From: Ilex aquifolium
Taxonomy: Eukaryota > Streptophyta > Magnoliopsida > Aquifoliales > Aquifoliaceae
Length of the DNA stretch: 64,000 bases
Assembly (NCBI GenBank): GCA_951799425.1
Contig: OX637399.1
Location: 19,690,001-19,754,000, forward strand
Direction: 5' to 3'
The translations under genes were made by a program, and so were the position numbers. The notes below the pieces were generated by a model, which worked only from the letters and a program-made list of their open reading frames with translations, was not told the origin of the DNA and did no database searches. Positions 36,065-47,561 of this stretch are shown in pieces; position 1 is the stretch's first letter; every line of letters begins with the position of its first letter.

Positions 36065-37693
36065 TGATTGAGCAAAAACAAGCCTATTCCTAACCCTTTA
36101 ACCACTATCCCCCAAAATGTATGTGTGATGTTTATTCAGCCGGGAAGGGAGGTCATGCTCCCTTGGGATAGTGTGAAAAGAAAGGGCAATAGGGAAGGAT
36201 ATAAGTCAGTGGGAATGTGATAGTTGAATGCACAAAAATGCTCCCCAATCGCAAGGAGACTTTCGTGGGTCGTCTTTTACTTGGTGGTATTCCAAGGTCG
36301 TTTCCACGGGGAAGGAAGTAAACCAATTTGAAAGTGATTTGGGAAAAGAAAGTGTAAAATTCTTGTTGTTGGAAATTGTTTGGTGAAGTGTGTTTTGGTG
36401 AAATTAGAATGAGAAAACAAATGTTGGCAATTCCAAGAGGTCCCACCAATGAGTATACTATCTCAACTCAAATCACTCCTCCGATTGAGCAAGAATGAAC
36501 GGTTGATTCACGGAAAGCCGAGGATGATGTTGGTGAATGCCTAAGCATAAACCGTGACTAGGCCTACGGATTATCAAAGATTCACCAAATCATCCACCTT
36601 CAATCCGGTCAAACCGAACCATGGGACTCTAAAGGGAGGGTGTAGAAAGAGTTGAAATGGTATACCCAAATGGGGATTCCCTTGGTCTTGCCAACAACAA
36701 GTGTTTAGCTACTCATACTAAAACTAGAAATGATAATGTAAAGATAATGCATTGTAAGGATATGGAGTTTTGAAGTACTTAAGCACAAGAAATCATAGAC
36801 TAGAAGTGAATGGCATGAAAATCTATTTTATAGCTATGAACATGAATAACTTTTGAAGCATTAATGGTAGAACTTAAATGGGAGCATTAAACTAGCAATG
36901 ACATAAGGGAAAATGACATTAATGACATTCATTCAAGATATAAAGGTTCCTACCATTGATTACAAGACAATGCAGCAAAAGAAATGCAAAAATCACAACT
37001 TTCTCTCTCTAAAACTACTATTCATTGTCTTCCTCGCCCAGAGCTTCTCTCTCTAAAAACTCTCCAATGTAATACATAATGCCTCTCTACAATGGAGAAC
37101 CCTCTACATCCAAACGTGCCTAGGGAACAGGGGTAGCCCTGGAGATGTGATCTCCATCAATAGGTTGCAGGTGATGGGCTAGACAGGGGCATGGCAGAGC
37201 AGTCATCAACACCCAGCAACTCCACTTCTCTTTCCTCTCATTAATGCTCAATGCAATCAAAGTACAAGAGAGAGTGTGAACACCATGAATAGTGTTGTGG
37301 GCGTGCAGGAGAAAAGCATGGAGGGGTCCACAAGACAGCTGAGCAGATCTGCAGAATTTGGGCACTTCAGGAAATCAGTACTGGTATTGGGTACCGGTAC
37401 TGCGATTCCAGTAGGTTTTCAGTACCGGTACTGGGTACCGGTACTGTTATGCATCCATTTCTGAATTTCTTGATTTCTTTGCTCCCGATCTATCCTCAAA
37501 CTATCATTTCAACTCCTTTCATCCCAAGTGGTATGGGAGGGTCTTTGAAAGCCATATTTAGCTTCATTCAACTACAAAAACAACAAATTGATGTTAAGAC
37601 TTCAATCATCATAACTTAGATCATTTAAAGCTCAAAAGCAAGTGAAATGAGTTGATTAGCATCTTAAAAATATACAAAGTTGTGTGCTAATCA
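36065..37693 (-). repeat. 5' LTR of E5 (1.63 kb)
   Basis: On the minus strand it starts TGATTAGCACACAAC at 37693 and ends at 36065. A TATA-like TATAAAAT lies on the minus strand near 36830. Three GTACCGGTAC palindromes lie 250-300 bp into the LTR (37391-37400, 37422-37431, 37435-37444). The short frames in it are not genes. Confidence 0.92.
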
Positions 37694-37698
37694 AGGTC

Positions 37699-38083
37699 CG
37701 GCAATCGGGAAAAGCTGTTGCCGAGGTATATTGGGCCTTTTGAAGTACGTTGAGAGGGTTAGTACAGTTGCTTACCGGTTGGCGTTACCGACAAGTCTAT
37801 CGGGTGTCCACGCGGTATTCCATGTCTCCATGCTTTGGAAATACACCCTAGATCTGACTCATGTGGTGGATTGGGGCGAGCTTGTTGTTGATGCGGATGG
37901 GACCTTTGAGGAGGGACCGGTGCGTATCATGGATAGCCGGGATCAGGTTTTGCGAGACAAGACCGTGAGGCTAGTGAAGGTACTATGGCAGCACCGAGGA
38001 ATGGAGGAGGAGACATGGGAGCGCGAGGACACTATCCGTACCAGTTATCCTTTCTTATTCGAGGATGGAGGTACATTTTTGTA
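37699..38083 (+). pseudogene. Integrase C-terminus and chromodomain of E4
   Basis: This continues E4 pol beyond the E5 insertion. The integrase tail reads VAYRLALPTSLSGVHAVFHV and then a CR-type chromodomain follows: VRIMDSRDQVLRDKTVRLVK, VLWQHRGMEEETWERED and YPFLFED. Chromodomains of this class bind modified histones and bias insertion to heterochromatin, which fits the nested landscape here. The E6 counterpart is at 42721-43158. Confidence 0.88.
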
Positions 38084-38164
38084 GTTATGAGTATGATATA
38101 CTTGTCGCATATGCATGTGGTTGAATGTGCATGTGTGTGTGAATTTCGGGGACAAAATTCTTTT

Positions 38165-38177
38165 AAGGGGGGAAGAA
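38165..38177 (+). other. Polypurine tract of E4
   Basis: AAGGGGGGAAGAA lies immediately before the 3' LTR start TGTAAAACCCGGG. Confidence 0.88.
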
Positions 38178-39516
38178 TGTAAAACCCGGGTAAATTTGAA
38201 CTTTTTCTAAAAAAGGGCAAAACGGTAATTTGTCACTATAATGCGGACTTAAAATACATATTTCTCTAGAGCTCGGATGACGCAACAGACTTCACCATTG
38301 GATTCGTATCGCGAAACCGAGTTGCCCAGAATATTTTCGTCGAATTTCTAGATAGTCGAATTTTTCATGTTTTACGAGACAACAGGGTGTCAGATGACCT
38401 CCCAAACGTCCCCAAAATAAAAATTTATAGAATTTCCTTATAATTGAAGGAAAGTTTAAATAAAAATAATTTGAACTTAAATTGGGATGAAATTAATCGT
38501 TTCGGGGCGAAAACGGACCCGAACAAGGGGGGGCGTGTGGCGCGACGTGCACCAAGCATCAAGGGCTATAAATATCGGTAAAAATCTGATTTTTTGAAAG
38601 AAATATCTTTTTAAATCAGTGTGTAAATGTGTGAGGGAGAGAGGAGAGGAAAAGGAGAAGAAAAACATAAATTTCAAGGTTTTTCTCGACGATTCACGGA
38701 GTTCCGCCAGTCGAAATTCTTTGGGCCAAGAGTTAAAGTCGATCATATCGACGAGGACTACGTAACCATACCAAGAACGAAGGATTTCACCGAAGATCCA
38801 AAGAAGAGATTTTGGGAAATCAAGAGTTTAGAGTTGTGGTTGGTGTTCTTGAAGGTTCTACCCTTCATTTTATGCTTCAAGAGGTAGGGTTCCCTCCTAC
38901 TTTGGTTTATTTCCATCCTATGGTGTCCATAGGAAAGGGTTGGGTGTATAGAATGACCTATGACTTGCCTATGGTTATGGAAAAGAGGAAATGGGTATAG
39001 AAATGGCTTGAACCAATTTCTAGCTTGGGTTTGATGTATGGAAGTTACTTGTGTAATTTCTTGGAATTTGGTATTGGTGGGCATGCTATGTGTTTATACT
39101 GTGCCTTTGTGAATAAGGTGTGTTATTGACATTGATTATGTAATAACATGCTTATGTTTAGTTGTTAAGTATAAAATGTTGATATATGTTCATTGATATA
39201 TTGCCATTGTGATGGATAAATGTAGTTATATGCACATGATATAATTGGTCTTGGTATATTGATATACGGTTAAATTGCTCATTTGGCATTTATTGCATCT
39301 TGGGCATGATATTGACATCACATTCATGGGCATAAGACATGAGTGTAGTTGTGGGTGCATGGTTGATCAAACACCATCCTTGGTGTTTGATAAGTGGACT
39401 CGGGAAGGTTGGATCGAAGATCCGGCTGAGTTGCATGGTTGCATGAAAAACTTGTGTCGAGTATAGCAAGAAGGGCTAGATTCTCCTTCGGGTGCAAGAC
39501 CTGGCTACTTGGTTCA

Positions 39517-42500
39517 TGTGACGCCCCAAAATCTGGGGGTCCGTTGATTTCCCATCAACCCGTGGAATACCCGTGGATACCGAGTAACTCGATATCGCGC
39601 CGTTATGCCCCATTTATCGGGGTCCATAATTGAACAAAAATCGGGCAGAATCTCCTTTGTACGGGGAGCTCTATCCAAAATCCAACCTGTGCAATATACA
39701 TTCACATGACCCATCCGAGGCCTAATATAAAACAATGACCGCACCGGGTCCATTTATGAGTAAACATTGACCACACCGGGTCCATTTATCCATACTCATA
39801 TAATTACATGTAAGGTTAGATTAAAAATAGTCCCTAAATATGGAGTTTTGAGAAAACCTACCCAAACTAATATCAAACTGATACATCAGGAAATTTACAT
39901 TCAAAACAGTACATATGAGTCCCATTACGACTATTTCCAATATTTACATGCTCAAAAATCATAATTTTTACAATGATTTTACAAGGACTCAAAATAAAGC
40001 CACATCTCGGCTTTTTTTCCTCCTTAAGTGTCCGAGTGAGTGCCGTCCGTCGGCGTAAAACCCGCACCTGAAATGTTTTCCAGTATAGGGTGAGCAACGC
40101 TCAATAGAGTATCTCCTACAGAGGCTACTCCTCAACCTAGATGCATATGAAATGTTCACATACAACAATTTACGAGCAACATTCTTTTCAATCAAGAAAA
40201 TGCAATCCCATGAGAGGGATTTCTATGTCATGCTATGAATTGAGATGAAACTCACTCATGAAACTTCAATCCGAGTCCTTACCGACTTCCACAACACAAT
40301 GCAATGCACGTGTGTAATAATTCCGTCATTGACGAAAGTACATCCAATGATTGTTTGAAATAAAAGTTATGTGTTTATAAAACTAAATCATTGATGGATG
40401 TTACCCATTAAATGAGTATTTTATAAAAAAAAAACATGTGCAACAATTTACATGCAACGTTCAACAAGCAACAACCATCCCAAACAAGAATATGCAATTC
40501 AATGTTGGAATTCTATCATGTCATGCCATGAAATGAGATGAGACTCACTCATGCACTTTAACCCAAGCCCTCACCGGCTCCCACCACACAATGCAATGCC
40601 AATGTATGATAAATCCGCCATTGATGAAATACATCCAATGATCATTTTGAAATCTCCGGGTCTTTCGTGGGGTGAGTATTTATGGACTTACACCAACGGC
40701 ACCCAACCGACACGGAATTCATGGACTTCCACCAACGGTTCCGCGTACACCGACACACTTTATGGGCTCTTATACCAACGGAGTGCGTATCCAAGTCACC
40801 GGGTCTCTCACCCGAGGGATTTTTTAGTCCTTCTTGCTAACCCCGACCCCATATTCATGCAACCGTGCGACTCAGTCGGATTTTCAACCCAACTTTCCCG
40901 AGCCCACCCATCAATCACCAAGTATGGTGTTTGATCACACCATGCACACACACCCACCTAATGCGATGTCTCCGTACAAATGCAATGTAATGAACCATTG
41001 CATGTCAATGTCAAGTCTCATATGTAATGAATGTCATATGAACAATTTCAACATATCCCATGATCAATTATATCCAAAGCATATAATTTCATGATCATCA
41101 TAATGGCAATTCTATGCCCAAATTGCAATGCATGCCAAATGAGCAATTTCCACATATCAACATGTACCATGGCAATATATGTCATATGCATATAATCTCC
41201 TTTATCCAGCACAAGGTCAATATATCAATAATCATAACAAGCATGTTATTACACAATTTATGTCCAAACACACTTTACTCATAAGAGCACCATTTAAACA
41301 CATAGCATGCCCACACCATACCAAAATTCCAAGAGGTTTCACAAGGAACTTCCACATATAAAATTCAAGGTAGAACTTGAATTAAACCATTTCTACGCCC
41401 ATTTCCTCATTTCTATAACAATAGACTAATTTCCATGACAAGAGACTCATTTCCATAACAATAGGCAAAGCATAGGTAATTCTATGCCCCCAATCATTCC
41501 ATATGGAAATGAACATATATCAACATTTACATTTCCAATTTTAAGTCATATCATAAGCATATGATTTCACTTTACCACATCATCCAAGCATGATATCACA
41601 TAATCTCATGCAATTAACACACTTTATTTCACATAAGCATTTTATCAAACACTTTCAAGGCACCAAATCATGTAATCACATAACATGCCTAAATTTATCA
41701 CATAACTCACAAAAAATCAGAATATATGATTTTTACATACCCAATTATCAAAACATCCGAGAAATCACAAACTAGCAATTTCTAACTACCAATTCACACT
41801 AGAATTTAGCCTACCCATTTCCATTTAAACCAACCATAATAGGCAAGTGTTAAAACACTCAAAACAGCCCACCCATTTCCTATGGACACCATAGGATGTA
41901 AATAAACCAAAGTAGGAGGGAACCCTACCTCTTGAAGCGTAAAACACCCGTAGGAAGCTTCAAGAACACGATTCAAGCCCAAACCTTTGATTTTTCCAAA
42001 ATTCTGTCTTTGGATCTTCGGTGAAATCAGCTCTTTTTGGTACGTAAGCGTAGCCCTCGTCGAGGAGATCGACTTTGATTCTTGGTCCGAAGGATTCCGA
42101 CCGACGGAACTTCGAAAATCGTAGGGAGAAAGCTTGAAGTTTTCCATTTTTTCTCTCTTTCTCTCTTAACGTCTGAAACCAATAGAGAACCAGCTGAAAA
42201 ATGTCTGATTTTCAGATATTTAGCCCCTATTTATAGCCTTAAATTGCGCGGTCCACATCGCGCCACACGCCCCCCTTTTTCCTGGGTCCGTTTTCGCCCC
42301 GAATTGATTAAATTTTGTACCGGTTTAAGCTCAAAATAGTTTACATGAACTTTATTTAAATTATTTTCTAAATTTCAAAATTTTAATAAAAATTTCGTTT
42401 TTGGGGGTCACCGGACACCCGTCGCCTCGAAAAACGTGAAAAATCCGACTATATCGGAATTCAGCGAAATTTGACAAGGTAACTAGATTTCGCGAGACAA

Positions 42501-42626
42501 ATCCAACGGTGAGATCCGTTTCGTCATCCAAGCTCTAGAGAAATACGTATTTTAAACCTGCATTATAGTGACAAATTACCATTTTGCCCTTTTTCATAAA
42601 AAATTCAAATTTTCCCGGGTTTTACA
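39517..42626 (-). repeat. 3' LTR of E6 (3.11 kb)
   Basis: On the plus strand it runs TGTGACGCCCC to CCCGGGTTTTACA. It is longer than S1, S2 and E1. One reason is a partial duplication of the segment with TGAGATGAGACTCACTCATG and CCCACCACACAATGCAATGCC (about 40230-40330 and 40530-40630). A minus-strand TATAAATA lies at 42235-42228. Confidence 0.9.
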
Positions 42627-42640
42627 TTCTTCCCCCCTTA
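42627..42640 (-). other. Polypurine tract of E6
   Basis: The minus strand reads TAAGGGGGGAAGAA next to the LTR start, identical in core to that of E4. Confidence 0.88.
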
Positions 42641-42720
42641 AAAGAATTTCGTCCCCGAAATTCAAACATACATACACATACAATCACATGCATATGCAAC
42701 AGTCATTTAATATTAAATGA

Positions 42721-43974
42721 CTATAAGAAAGTACCTTCATCCTCAAATAAGAAAGGATAATTGGCACGTATAGTGTCTTCGCATTCCCATGTTGCCTCCT
42801 CCACTCCTCGGTGTTGCCACAGCACCTTTACTAGCCTCACAGTCTTGCCTCGCAAAACCTGATCCCGGCTATCCATGATACGTATCGGTCCCTCCTCGAA
42901 GGTCCTATCCGCATTAACAATCAACTCACCCCAACCCACCACATGTGTCGGATCTGGAGTATACTTCCGGAGCATAGAGACATGGAACACCGCGTGAACA
43001 CCCGATAGATTTGGAGGTAACGCCAACCGGTAAGCAACTGTACCTACCCTCTCGAGTACCTCGAAGGGCCCGATATACCTCGGCGACAGCTTTCCCCGCT
43101 TGCCGAACCTAACCACTCCTCTCTTAGGCATCACCTTCAAGAAGACATGATCCCCCACCTCAAACTCTAGAGGTCGCTGCCGTCTGTCGGCGTAGCTCTT
43201 CTACCGGCTCTAAGCCGTGAGAAGACGCTTTCGTATCAAATTCACCTTCTCAAATGTGTCTCTAACCAATTCCGGACCCGTAGATGGTCGCTCTTCTACC
43301 TCCGTCCAACAAACCGGAGATCGACAAGGCCTTCCATATAGTGCCTCATAGGGTGCCATCTGTATGCTCTCCTGATAACCGTTGTTGTAGGCGAACTCCA
43401 CTAAGGGCAAGTGCTCTTCCCAGCTACCCTTGAGATCTAGGACGCATGCCCGTAGCATGTCCTCTAAAGTCTGGATGGTCCTCTCTGACTGATCGTCCGT
43501 CTGGGGGTGAAAAGCAGTGCTCATCATCAACTGTGTCCCCATGGCTAGCTGGAAACTCTCCCAAAAATGAGCCGTAAACTTGGGATCCCGATCCGATACT
43601 ATAGATACGGGCACCCCATGCAACCGGACAATCTCCCGTATATACAACCTGCAGAATTCCTCCAGTGTGAAGGTCATCCGCACAGCCAAGAAGTGTGCCG
43701 ACTTCGTAAGCCGGTCCACTATCACCCATACCACGTCATGCCCTCGCGATGTTCGTGGCAAGTGGGTCACAAAATCCATCGTGACATGTTCCCACTTCCA
43801 CTCAGCTACCTCCAAAGGTTGGAGTAATCCCGCTGGTCTCTGGTGCTCAGCCTTGACCTGCTGACACGTGAGACATCGTCTGACAAAATCACCAACATGT
43901 CCCTTCATACCGCTCCAATAATACTGGCGACGAAGATCATGGTACATCTTCGTGCCACCGGGTGTGTACAGCAA
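42721..43974 (-). pseudogene. Integrase and chromodomain of E6
   Basis: The integrase starts with a zinc domain (GGTKMYHDLRRQYYWSGMKG, RRCLTCQQVKAEHQRPAG). The core has WEHVTMDFVTHLPR, VWVIVDRLTKSAHFLAV, VSIVSDRDPKFTAHFW and DDQSERTIQTLEDMLRACVL. The C-terminal part has DHVFLKVMPKRGVVRFGKRG, SPRYIGPFEVLERVGTVAYR and then the chromodomain (VRLVKVLWQHRGVEEATWEC, YPFLFEDE). It is close to E4 on the other strand. The coding is broken. Confidence 0.9.
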
Positions 43975-44014
43975 AACGGGAGCAATGGAACTCCCTAAGG
44001 ATCTCCTCTCTCAG

Positions 44015-44650
44015 CTATGCTAACTGGGGAACCACAACCCTTCCCCTAAACCGAAGACTACCATCCGTGTGAATGGCCCAGCCCTCGTCACCCGTACCCG
44101 ACCGTACCCGGTCCCTGATAGACAATATCTCTGTGTCCTGTCCCTGGGACTCGATCACTCTGCTCAGTAAGGAAGGCGTAGCCACTAAACTCTCCAAAGT
44201 ACCCTGAGCCTGATCCCTATAGTGTAGCCCGAACTGTCCCACAGTCTCGAACATCTGCCACTCCCGGGAAGTCACACTAGCCAACACTCCCCGTGACTTC
44301 CGACTGAGTGCATCAGCCACCACATTTGCCTTACCGGGATGGTAATGCAAAGTGAAGTCATAGTCTTCCAAATACTCCATCCACCTGCATTGCCTCATGT
44401 TGGGGTCCCGCTGTGTAAAGATGTACTTCAGACTTTTGTGGTCCGAAAACACCTCGAACTGCTCACCGTATAGATAGTGGCGCCAAGCCTTCAAGGCAAA
44501 GACTATGGCCGCCAACTCCATGTCATGTGTGGGGTAATTCTGCTCGTAGTTCCTTAACTACCAAGAACCATAAGCCACTACCCTCCTGGATTGCATCAAA
44601 ACGCATCTAAGTCCGTCCTTAGAGGCATCAAAATACATTGTGTAGCTGTG
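44015..44650 (-). pseudogene. RNase H region of E6
   Basis: Seen are [55 protein letters not shown] and a linker ([20 protein letters not shown]). Upstream, near 44560-44640, an ASKDGL-like RNase H start is recognisable. The coding is broken. Confidence 0.85.
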
Positions 44651-45475
44651 ATGGTCATCAGAGCCTAAGCTATACCATGGACTCTAAACCTCTTTCGCTC
44701 TCGCAATGGAAGATGATAGACTCATTTCCCACGAGGCCCATACAAGACCTATGACCTATGCTCTGTTGGTGTCATTCTATGAGGAGTCATAGAAATAGGC
44801 GATGTACTGGGGTACAACTTAATAGTGAAGTCTACATCTCTATGTGGAGGTAATCCCGGTAGTTCATCCGAAAAAACATCCTCATAATCACAAACCACCC
44901 GAGGTAGACCCAACTACTGTCTCGCCTCGTCCTCTAGGGTAAGGCTTGCTAGCCAACCCACCAATTGACCGTGCCAACGGGGGTCATACATTACTTGGGG
45001 TAAATTGTTATGTTTTTCCCCCTGGAACTTGAAACAAACACCATCTGGTGTGTACGCAGTGACCCTCTTACGATCACAATCAATGACGACTCAGTGTGCC
45101 ACCAATCAATCCATCCCAAGGATGACATCAAACTCCAACATGTCCTCATCCTAAGGTCCACGGTGAGTAGAATCCCCGAGATCTCTAACTCACAACCCCA
45201 ACATATTTGATCAATACATACCCTAGCACCTAGGGGAGAACTCACATGCAATGGCTCTTCCATGGTTCCAACCTCTAAGCCCAAATCCCTCACACAAGTC
45301 AAATAATAATAGAGCACTAACTTAGTATCCCAAAGTAGGGATCAAAGTTGACCATTTAAGATTTCTCTCATTGTCTCACTAGTAGAGCATGTGTGTCCAA
45401 CTAGTAGACATTTACACCCTGAACCATTCCGTTCACTTGTTTTCCGACCCCCAATGTTATGTTTTCTATCCCTAG
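44650..45475 (-). pseudogene. Protease-region remnant and leader of E6
   Basis: At 44991-45317 the frame reads LEVGTMEEPLHVSSPLGARV, CWGCELEISGILLTVDLRM and SSLGWIDWW, which are typical of the chromovirus protease. The part from 45330 to 45475 matches the untranslated leader of E1 (about 920-1060: CTCACTAG, TAGTAGACATTTA, GAACC-TCCGTTCA-TTGTTTTC). No gag is recognised between them. Confidence 0.75.
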
Positions 45476-46105
45476 TGTGACACCCCAAAATCCGGGGGTC
45501 CGTTGATTACCCATCAACCCGCGGAATACCTATAGATACCTAGTATCTCGATATCACAATGTTATGCCCCATTTACCGGGGTCCATAACTTACGAAATTT
45601 GGGCAGAGTCTCCTTTGTATGGGGAGCTCTACCCAATACCCAACCTGTGCAATACACAATTACCAGACCCATCCGAGGTCAAATATAAAGCAATGGCCGC
45701 ACCGGGTCCATATATAAGTAAACATTGGCCACACTGGGTCCAATTAACCATACTTATATAACATACAAGGTTAGATTAACAATTATTCACATATATTCTA
45801 TTACAATTAATTTGCTTAATTTACATGCCAAAGACATAATATTTCAAATGTTTTCACATGAAATAAGGCTAAGACCACATGTCGGCCTTTCTTCAACCAT
45901 GAGGGCCCAAACTTGAGCCGTGCGTCAGTGAACCTCCCGCACCTGAAATTGTTCCCGTATAGGGTGAGCCAACGCCCAGTAGAGAAATTCCTACAGAGGC
46001 TACTCCTAAACCTATATGCACATGAAATGTTCACATGCAACATCCATAATTTCCATAACCATTCCAATCAAGAATGCAATTCAATGATGGAATGCCATTA
46101 AGCCA

Positions 46106-46380
46106 TGCCGTGAATGAGATGAAATCCACTCATGTACATCCAACCCGAGTCCACCCCGACTCTCTTTACATGCCAATGCCATGTATGTTAAACCGGGCTA
46201 CCTAAGCCCCATGAATGAGATGAGACTCATGTACTCGACCCGAGCCCTTCCCGGCTCCCACACACACAATGCGAATGCCAATGTGTACCACATGCTATGA
46301 GTGAGATGAGACTCAATCATGTAACACAACCCGAGTCCTTCCCGACTCCCACAACACAATGCAATGTGTAATGAACCCGT
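46106..46380. repeat. Approx. 90-bp tandem repeat in S3
   Basis: Three copies of a unit that begins GAATGAGATGA-A-CTCA-TGTA, continues CCCGAGTCC-TCCCGACTCCC and ends AATGCCAATGTGTA start near 46113, 46214 and 46300. The related LTRs S1 and S2 carry it once. Confidence 0.75.
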
Positions 46381-47517
46381 CTTCGACGGAAAATATGATA
46401 CTCATTGGATGAGTATATTTTATATCAAAATCTTGTGTCTTGTTGGGCAACGGATTTTGGAATTTCACCCTGGCTCCGTAAGCATTACACTTTTGCGGAA
46501 TTTCACCCCGGGAAGTGTATGAACCAAGTGATTCCGGGTCTTTCACCCGAGGAAGTCGCCATGCCCCTTCTTGCTATACCCAGACACAAGTTTTACTTAT
46601 GCAATGCAACCATGCGACTCAAAAAGGATCGTCGATCCGCTTTTCTCCCGAGTCCACATATCAAGCACCAAACAAGGTGTTGATTAACCATGCACCACCT
46701 ACACATGCCTCCAATAATGACTAATGTCCATGAATGGAGTTACCAATGTCATGCTCTATATGCAATAATGCTAATGAGCAATTTCCATGACCATATGCAT
46801 TTAATACCACATAGATTGTGGTACAAACACCCATGCACAACATCCTTATGACACAATGTCCATGTATGTGATGTTCCCGTACATATGCAATGTAATGACC
46901 CATTGCTTCTCTCATGCAAGGTTCATATGTAATGAATGCCATATGAACTGTCTCTACCACATTCCAACATATGGTATTAACAACAACCATGCACACACAC
47001 ACACACCACTCATGATGTGAATTCCCCGTGCATATGCAATGCGATGTATCATTGCAATAACATTATGTCACATATGTAATGCATGCCATATGGACTAAAT
47101 TAAACACATATTCCAACATATGTCATGGGAATTTATATCCTAAGCATAGAATTACCAAATCAATCATAAATTACAAGCATGTTATATCACATTCTATGCA
47201 TATAACACCCATCATAAGCACATGATTTCGACACATCATAATATCAAGTATGTTATTTCATCAAACAACAACTTCAATCACTCAAGGCATTTCATTAAAT
47301 ACCTTCAAGGCACCAATCATGTAATCACATAATTCACTCATATTCATCGTATAACTCAAGAAATCATATTAAGTGATTTCTACCATTGACCATCCGTCAA
47401 CTCATGGAAAGATCCATGAATGTCACACAAACCGACATCACGTCAATAATATCCCTTTATCCGGGATTTTAACTCACACGTGTAATCTGTGACCCTTTAA
47501 TCATGTCTAACACACCT

Positions 47518-47520
<3 letters not shown>

Positions 47521-47559
<39 letters not shown>
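47521..47559. repeat. (AT)n microsatellite
   Basis: An uninterrupted TA run of 39 bases lies inside S3. Confidence 0.97.

Positions 47560-47561
<2 letters not shown>

Larger units (their letters stand above)
22798..37693 (-). mobile_element. E5: Athila-type element with third ORF, nearly whole
   Basis: This is a 14.9-kb minus-strand element (about 12.5 kb without S2) flanked by perfect TSDs AGGTC at 22793-22797 and 37694-37698. The order on the minus strand is 5' LTR (37693-36065), tRNA-Asp primer site, gag-protease, RT-RNase H, integrase, a 2.4-kb spacer, third ORF (27688-26471), purine tract and 3' LTR (26150-22798, holding S2). By eye the two LTRs differ at about 11 of about 945 shared positions, so the element is young. 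It looks nearly whole, with about two breaks in pol. The two LTRs also differ in length. Confidence 0.93.

Noticed and set aside
22798-37693. A whole new autonomous system unrelated to known elements
   Set aside because: The gag, protease, RT, integrase, primer site and LTR order is that of a known Athila-type element; only the third ORF and palindrome blocks are unusual.
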